From NCBI GenBank assembly GCA_937892915.1, contig CALBIC010000043.1, positions 1-46,511 of the forward strand: DNA of 46,511 bases, given 5' to 3'. A program made the translations under genes and the position numbers. Below the pieces are notes generated by a model. The model had not been told where the DNA came from. It saw only the letters and a list, made by a program, of their open reading frames with translations, and did no database searches. This document shows, in pieces, positions 42,115-46,511 of the stretch. This DNA comes from UBA5972 sp002430125. GTDB lineage: Bacteria; Pseudomonadota; Alphaproteobacteria; Rhodobacterales; Rhodobacteraceae. Position 1 is the stretch's first letter, and every line of letters begins with the position of its first letter.

Positions 42115-42576
42115 TTAATCGTCGTCGTAATGCCCGCGTTCAGCACCCTTATGGCAGGCCGCGCAGTTGGAAATCGATCCGATTGCCGGATCTTTCGCGA
42201 CGCGGTTTTTCACGCGGTTGCCGTGTTCATGGGTGAACCATGACAATTCGGAAATCCGCATCGGCACGACATCTTGCGAAATGGCCTGCAACCAACGCGG
42301 ATTGCGGCCCTGACGATCTGCTGCACCAGCCGCCAGGAAGGCCTCGATCTCGGCCCGGTCGGCATCCGGCAGGCTGGCATCTTCGCCAAAGTGGTTGGGC
42401 AGATCGGCCATGATCGCCTGCCAGGATCGTTTCGGCAGGAAATAGGCCTGATAGGCCAGATGACAGGCCGAGCATTCCTCTTTCGTCAATGCTTCGCCAG
42501 CCTTTTGGGCGGCAAGCGGGCCAGCAAAGATCAGGCCGAGAGCGGCGCTTGTCACGATGGTTGTGATGGTTTTCAT
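42115..42576 (-). CDS. Diheme cytochrome c (DHC)
   Basis: A 153-residue periplasmic cytochrome. A signal peptide (IVTSAALGLIFAGPLAAQ) precedes two heme sites, CSACH (35-39) and CAACH (138-142). The segment LPNHFGEDASLPD links it to the C-terminal domain of the upstream cytochrome b fusion. In Rhodobacter, DHC passes electrons to SHP. It is the third gene of the operon, 15 bp after SHP. The C-terminus is acidic and His-rich. Confidence 0.9.
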   Translation of the reverse strand: MKTITTIVTSAALGLIFAGPLAAQKAGEALTKEECSACHLAYQAYFLPKRSWQAIMADLPNHFGEDASLPDADRAEIEAFLAAGAADRQGRNPRWLQAISQDVVPMRISELSWFTHEHGNRVKNRVAKDPAIGSISNCAACHKGAERGHYDDD

Positions 42577-42591
42577 AAGGTGCTCCTTGGG

Positions 42592-42999
42592 TTAAAGGCT
42601 GGACAGCCAGGTCAGAATATCGCCCTGTTCGGTGGCGGTGCATTCGCGGCCCAGTACGGAATTACAGTTGCGTTTAAACCATTTGGCGACTTTCTCAGGA
42701 TCAGTGAACCGGTCGCGCGTGACCGAAACTGCCATCGGATCAATTGGCTTGCCGACCCGGGTTGCCCCCGGTTTGCGCATGTCTTTGGTGTGACAGGTGC
42801 TGCAGGACGGGCTGTCGGGTTTGCCGCCGGAATGGGTGCCCGTGAAAAACGCCTGACCGCGTTGTGCTGACAGGGTTGTGCCGGCCGCGCGTGCCAAATC
42901 TGCGATGATTTTATCGCGCGCCGGATCGGCGTGGACGGCTTGCCCGCCCACCAATAAAGCGCTGGTTGTCAGGATCAGAAGTGCCGTTTTAATCATCAT
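42592..42999 (-). CDS. shp: SHP-type oxygen-binding cytochrome c (DUF1924)
   Basis: A 135-residue exported monoheme cytochrome. The signal peptide is LLILTTSALLVGGQAVHA and the heme site is CSTCH (66-70). The C-terminal KRNCNSVLGRECT carries the asparagine and cysteine pair characteristic of sphaeroides heme protein, where an Asn ligand is displaced on O2 or NO binding. Its ATG overlaps the end of the cytochrome b gene (ATGATGA). The cytochrome b, SHP, DHC order matches the known SHP cluster of Rhodobacter and related bacteria. The physiological substrate is unsettled. Confidence 0.85.
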   Translation of the reverse strand: MMIKTALLILTTSALLVGGQAVHADPARDKIIADLARAAGTTLSAQRGQAFFTGTHSGGKPDSPSCSTCHTKDMRKPGATRVGKPIDPMAVSVTRDRFTDPEKVAKWFKRNCNSVLGRECTATEQGDILTWLSSL

Positions 43000-44123
43000 T
43001 TAGCCTCATTCGGAAGTGTTGCATTCGGGGGAAAGAACTGCCCGCTTTCAGCATCGCTATGGCAGGCCGAACAGTTTGAGCGGCTGAAGATCGGCGCGCG
43101 CTTGAAGGTTTCATCAGCGATATCGCGGTGTTTGGATGTCCAGAACCGGGTTTTGGTCAGGGTGTAAGGGGTGGCCGGATCCGTGGCCCTCAGGCGATGC
43201 GAGGCCTTGGTGTCGGCGGTGTCAGCCGCGTTTTGGACCAGCCAATCGGTCAGCTGTTTTTGTTTCTGGTCGTCAAAACTGGCGTCTTCACCAAAGTGAT
43301 CGGGCAGGGCCTGCATCAGCAGAACCCAGTTTGCCGCCGTCATCAGGCTGGGGTTGAAAGCCTGATGGCACTCGCTGCATTCCGCAGCATAAGTCGGATC
43401 AAGCACCGCAACCGCTGCACCAAAAGCCGGTCGCGCTGTCAATTGACGCGCGCCCCAGATCGCGCCACCAAGGGCCGTGGCCACCAGCAAGGCCGCAAGC
43501 CACGGCATAGCTTTTGCCTGGCTGACCTGATGGTCGCCGTTGCGACGCTCTTTCTTGCCGGTCACCATTGCCAGCGGCAGGTTTTCGCGGGTGCGCCAGC
43601 TTTCAAACAGCGCGCCAATGATATGTAAGCCAATCAGGATCAACAGCAGATTGGCGAAAACCTCGTGCAATTCGGACAGTTGTTCGCCGGTGGCGTAACT
43701 CACAGCGAACCCAAGTGGGCCGGTTTTGAATATCCCGCCCAGTTGCGCCACACCACTGGCGGCAAGGCCCAGAACCACCGCGATCAGCCCCAAAATCATC
43801 CAGCCGCCCAGGGGATTATGCCCCAAATGCCGTGGCGCGCGGCCAGTTACAAGGTCGCGCAGATGTCGCAGGGTTTCGCGGGGGCCGGTCACAAAACTGG
43901 TAAGACGCGCATAGGTGCTGCCGGTCACGCCCCAGATCAGCCGCGCCACAACAAGGCCCGCTGCACTGGCCCCGGCCCAGATATGATAGGTCAGCCAGGT
44001 TGCGCCAAACAGGTCGGCGGTGACGAAAGCCAGCAGAACCGCACCCACCAAAGCCCAGTGAAACACGCGCACGGCGATGTCCCAGACCAGTGTTTTCGGT
44101 TGTTGTATTGAGTGTTGTGACAT
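42996..44123 (-). CDS. Cytochrome b561-type membrane subunit fused to a diheme cytochrome c domain
   Basis: A 375-residue protein in two parts. Residues 1-185 form a four-helix cytochrome b561-like domain with heme-b histidine candidates H22, H47, H153 and H167. A hydrophobic anchor (WLAALLVATALGGAIWG, about 208-224) leads to a periplasmic diheme domain with CSECH (249-253) and CSACH (351-355). That domain resembles the free DHC two genes downstream (ALPDHFGEDASFDD against DLPNHFGEDASLPD). The fusion probably passes quinol electrons through its own hemes to DHC and SHP. ATG 44123 is preferred over an upstream GTG. Confidence 0.88.
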   Translation of the reverse strand: MSQHSIQQPKTLVWDIAVRVFHWALVGAVLLAFVTADLFGATWLTYHIWAGASAAGLVVARLIWGVTGSTYARLTSFVTGPRETLRHLRDLVTGRAPRHLGHNPLGGWMILGLIAVVLGLAASGVAQLGGIFKTGPLGFAVSYATGEQLSELHEVFANLLLILIGLHIIGALFESWRTRENLPLAMVTGKKERRNGDHQVSQAKAMPWLAALLVATALGGAIWGARQLTARPAFGAAVAVLDPTYAAECSECHQAFNPSLMTAANWVLLMQALPDHFGEDASFDDQKQKQLTDWLVQNAADTADTKASHRLRATDPATPYTLTKTRFWTSKHRDIADETFKRAPIFSRSNCSACHSDAESGQFFPPNATLPNEAK

Positions 44124-44322
44124 CGGCGTTTTCGATTGGTTGCGTTGCGGTATAATTGGCACCGCGCGGCCCAGAAGAAAATTGGCGATAGGTTATAAAA
44201 CCGGGGTTTTGAGCAAACTTATACCTGAGTTTAGGCGCTGGCGGCTGCCCCATGCCCTTGACATCGGGCCTGCAAACGCGTGTATCGCCAGTGAAGTTTT
44301 TACGCCCAAAAGGGAGCGACCT

Positions 44323-46173
44323 ATGCACGCCTATCGCAGCCAGACTTGCGCCGAACTTACCGCCTCACATGTCGGGCAAACCGTCCGTTTGTCAGGCTGG
44401 GTGCACCGGGTGCGCGATCACGGTGGCATTCTGTTCATCGACCTGCGCGATCATTACGGTATTACCCAGCTTTTGTGTGATCCGGACTCGCCGGCCTTTG
44501 CCGAGGTTGAAAAACTGCGCAGCGAATGGTGCATCCGGATTGACGGCGAGGTGAAGGCCCGCGCTGCTGATCTGATCAATGCGAAAATCCCCACCGGCGA
44601 GATCGAGGTTTTTGTGCGCGACATCGAAGTGTTGGGGGCGGCGGCCGAACTGCCGTTGCAGGTGTTTGGCGATCAGGAATATCCGGAAGAAACCCGGCTG
44701 AAATATCGCTATCTGGATCTGCGCCGCGAGAAAATGCAGACCAGCATGAAACTGCGCAGCGACGTTGTTGCCTCGATGCGTAAGCGGATGTGGAACAAGG
44801 GCTTTCGCGAGTTTCAGACGCCGATTATTACTGCCAGCAGCCCCGAAGGCGCGCGGGATTTTCTGGTGCCGTCGCGGCTGCATCCCGGCAAGTTTTACGC
44901 TTTGCCGCAGGCTCCGCAGCAGTTCAAACAGCTGATCATGGTGTCGGGGTTTGACAAATATTTCCAGATCGCGCCGTGTTTTCGCGATGAAGACCCGCGC
45001 GCCGATCGCTCGCCCACCGATTTCTATCAGCTTGACCTTGAAATGTCGTTTGTCACCCAACAGGACGTGTTTGACACGATCCAGCCGGTGATCGGCGGGA
45101 TATTCGAGGAGTTTGGTGGCGGCAAAAAGGTTGACCAGACATGGGAACAGATTTCGTTCGCGGATTCGGCCCTGTGGTATGGCACCGACAAGCCGGATTT
45201 GCGCAACCCGATCAAGATGCAGGTGGTGTCGGATCATTTTGCCGGATCAGGCTTTGCGATTTTCGCCAAACTGCTGGAGCAGGAGGGCACCCAGATCCGC
45301 GCCATTCCCGCGCCTAAGGGTGGGTCGCGCAAGTTTTGCGACCGGATGAACGCCTTTGCCCAGAAGGAAGGTCTGCCGGGGATGGGGTATATTTTTTGGC
45401 GTGAAAAGACCGCCGACAGCGTTGCGCAGGAATTGGGCATTCCGGTCAAAGAGGCGCAGGCCAGGCTTATATCTGGCGAGGTTGCGGGGGGCATGGAAGC
45501 CGCCGGGCCTTTGGCCAAAAACATCGGCCCGGAACGGACCGAGGCGATCCGCGTGCAGCTTGGCCTTGATGTCGGTGATGCGGCGTTCTTTCTTGGCGGG
45601 CGGGCTGAGGCGTTTGAAAAGGTCGCGGGCCGGGCGCGCACAGTGATTGGCGAGGAGCTTGGTCTGACCGATACCGACCGGTTTGCTTTCGCGTGGATCG
45701 TCGATTTCCCGATGTATGAAAAGCACGAGGAAACCGGCAAGATTGATTTCTCCCACAATCCGTTTTCGATGCCGCAAGGCGGGCTTGAAGCCTTGTCGGA
45801 TGATCCGCTTTCTGTGCTTGGTTATCAGTATGATCTGGCCTGTAACGGTTATGAACTGGTGTCGGGTGCAATCCGTAATCACAAGCTTGAGATCATGATC
45901 AAGGCGTTCGAGTTGGCCGGCTATGACGAGGCGGAAGTGCGCAAGCGGTTTGGCGGTATGGTCAATGCGTTTCAGTATGGCGCGCCACCGCACGGCGGCT
46001 GTGCGGCGGGGATCGACCGGATCGTGATGCTGCTGGCGGATACCGCCAATATCCGCGAGGTTATCATGTTCCCGATGAACCAGCGGGCCGAGGATCTGAT
46101 GATGAACGCGCCAAGTGACGCGCAAAACGAACAGCTGCGCGAATTGGGTCTGCGGGTGTTGCCGCAGGGGTGA
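44323..46173 (+). CDS. aspS: Aspartyl-tRNA synthetase
   Basis: A 616-residue class IIb synthetase. The N-terminal OB domain begins SQTCAELTASHVGQTVRLSG, motif 2 is FQIAPCFRDEDPRADRSPTD with a QLDLEMSFV block, the bacterial GAD insertion lies at about 300-420, and motif 3 is in PPHGGCAAGIDRIVML. AGGGAG before the ATG at 44323 sets the start; an earlier frame would add 82 unrelated residues over the divergent cytochrome promoter. In alphaproteobacteria this enzyme is often non-discriminating and also charges tRNA-Asn for GatCAB, which cannot be decided here. Confidence 0.95.
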   Translation: MHAYRSQTCAELTASHVGQTVRLSGWVHRVRDHGGILFIDLRDHYGITQLLCDPDSPAFAEVEKLRSEWCIRIDGEVKARAADLINAKIPTGEIEVFVRDIEVLGAAAELPLQVFGDQEYPEETRLKYRYLDLRREKMQTSMKLRSDVVASMRKRMWNKGFREFQTPIITASSPEGARDFLVPSRLHPGKFYALPQAPQQFKQLIMVSGFDKYFQIAPCFRDEDPRADRSPTDFYQLDLEMSFVTQQDVFDTIQPVIGGIFEEFGGGKKVDQTWEQISFADSALWYGTDKPDLRNPIKMQVVSDHFAGSGFAIFAKLLEQEGTQIRAIPAPKGGSRKFCDRMNAFAQKEGLPGMGYIFWREKTADSVAQELGIPVKEAQARLISGEVAGGMEAAGPLAKNIGPERTEAIRVQLGLDVGDAAFFLGGRAEAFEKVAGRARTVIGEELGLTDTDRFAFAWIVDFPMYEKHEETGKIDFSHNPFSMPQGGLEALSDDPLSVLGYQYDLACNGYELVSGAIRNHKLEIMIKAFELAGYDEAEVRKRFGGMVNAFQYGAPPHGGCAAGIDRIVMLLADTANIREVIMFPMNQRAEDLMMNAPSDAQNEQLRELGLRVLPQG

Positions 46174-46194
46174 CAAACCCCAAAACGATGCGCG

Positions 46195-46260
46195 AAATGA
46201 TCGGAGATCATTTTCAGGCCGGGGCGCTCCCGCGGGGAAGTGATCTGCGATCAATTCCCC
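46195..46260. terminator. Two tandem hairpins after aspS
   Basis: AAATGATC/GATCATTT (8-bp stem, GGA loop, 46195-46213) is followed by GGGGAA-G-TGATC/GATCA-A-TTCCCC (11 pairs, one mismatch, 46234-46260). Both share the TGATC-nnn-GATCA core. They begin 22 bp after the aspS stop and are the likely termination region. The rest of the gap to 46469 shows no gene. Confidence 0.55.
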
Positions 46261-46469
46261 TTGGGCCCGGCCGCCGCTGGCGCGTCGGAACTTTCTGGCC
46301 TCCGGCGGGGATATTTGGGCCTCTGAGAACCATATAGCGCCTGAACCCGCTGTGCTGAATTCCGCTGCGAGTGGTAAAAAATGCGGGCGGTTGAAGGCGC
46401 GATGGTGTAATCTGCGACGGAAACTGATTTTGGGCGCGTATTAGTATTAAACCCGATGGGAGAGTCCGC

Positions 46470-46511
46470 ATGACCCCGCCGTTTTCGACCTTTGCTGCGA
46501 TCCGTTACGGT
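46470..46511 (+). CDS. 5' end of a gene, possibly DUF1800 family (cut by window edge)
   Basis: An ATG at 46470 is preceded by GGGAGAG at ideal spacing. The 14 visible residues, MTPPFSTFAAIRYG, end at the window edge. The pattern with Phe, Ala, IRYG resembles the N-terminus of DUF1800 proteins (usually an xIRFG segment), but so short a piece gives only a hint. Confidence 0.4.
   Translation, partial: MTPPFSTFAAIRYG

Noticed and set aside
1..46511. CRISPR array, insertion sequence or prophage
   Set aside because: No regularly spaced long repeats, transposase, integrase or phage structural genes were seen. The only tandem array is the short 11-bp repeat before tdk.

Overview
The window comes from an alphaproteobacterium, most probably a marine member of the Rhodobacterales (Roseobacter/Rhodobacteraceae). 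The grounds are a bifunctional ATP sulfurylase/APS kinase, tesA divergent from an FtsX-type ABC transporter, UbiK, a Hint-domain protein, an SHP/DHC/cytochrome b cluster, a DmdB-like acyl-CoA ligase and a three-cysteine sulfide:quinone reductase. Genes are densely packed with many ATGA/TGATG overlaps. It looks like chromosome, with carB, aspS, lgt, proC, gap, trxB and a tRNA-Arg. I saw no insertion sequence, prophage or CRISPR array.

Region 1 (1-13.4 kb) is catabolic. A Rieske oxygenase, a 75-residue protein, a covalent-FAD/GcvT demethylase and an 8-oxoguanine deaminase form one apparent operon. It converges on an NCS2 nucleobase permease whose 5' leader can fold into a compact three-way junction. 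A DmdB-like acyl-CoA ligase is coupled to an aldehyde-dehydrogenase-fold enzyme, followed by a palindromic repeat, guanine deaminase and the Mg transporter MgtE. Guanine deaminase, 8-oxoguanine deaminase and the permease together point to purine scavenging. The Rieske and GcvT enzymes suggest that an N-methylated compound enters the same route, which is inference.

Region 2 (13.4-21.8 kb) holds a sulfide:quinone oxidoreductase gene broken by one in-frame TAG, tesA and ybbA-ybbP diverging from a shared CATG, a LacI regulator divergent from gap across a perfect operator-like palindrome, and a TIP30-like oxidoreductase.

Region 3 (21.9-30.2 kb) holds tRNA-Arg(UCU), a HAD hydrolase coupled to the sulfate-activation enzyme, thioredoxin reductase, an Lrp regulator, a Hint protein, a sulfotransferase, a secreted-protein gene also split by an in-frame TAG, and a 49-residue protein. 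Region 4 (29.4-37.3 kb) carries the coupled lgt-MidA-pgeF operon, ubiK, ybjN, the proC-CsaA-hydroxyacid dehydrogenase operon, thymidine kinase preceded by three 11-bp direct repeats, an orphan BrnA-like protein and a LysE exporter.

Region 5 (37.4-46.5 kb) contains carB, a SoxH-like metallo-hydrolase-fold protein, a cytochrome operon (cytochrome b fused to a diheme domain, then SHP, then a separate diheme cytochrome), aspS and the first codons of a further gene.

The most notable items are the Rieske/GcvT/8-oxoguanine deaminase operon with the structured permease leader, the two in-frame amber codons in otherwise intact genes, the duplicated diheme module around SHP, and the 11-bp repeats before tdk.
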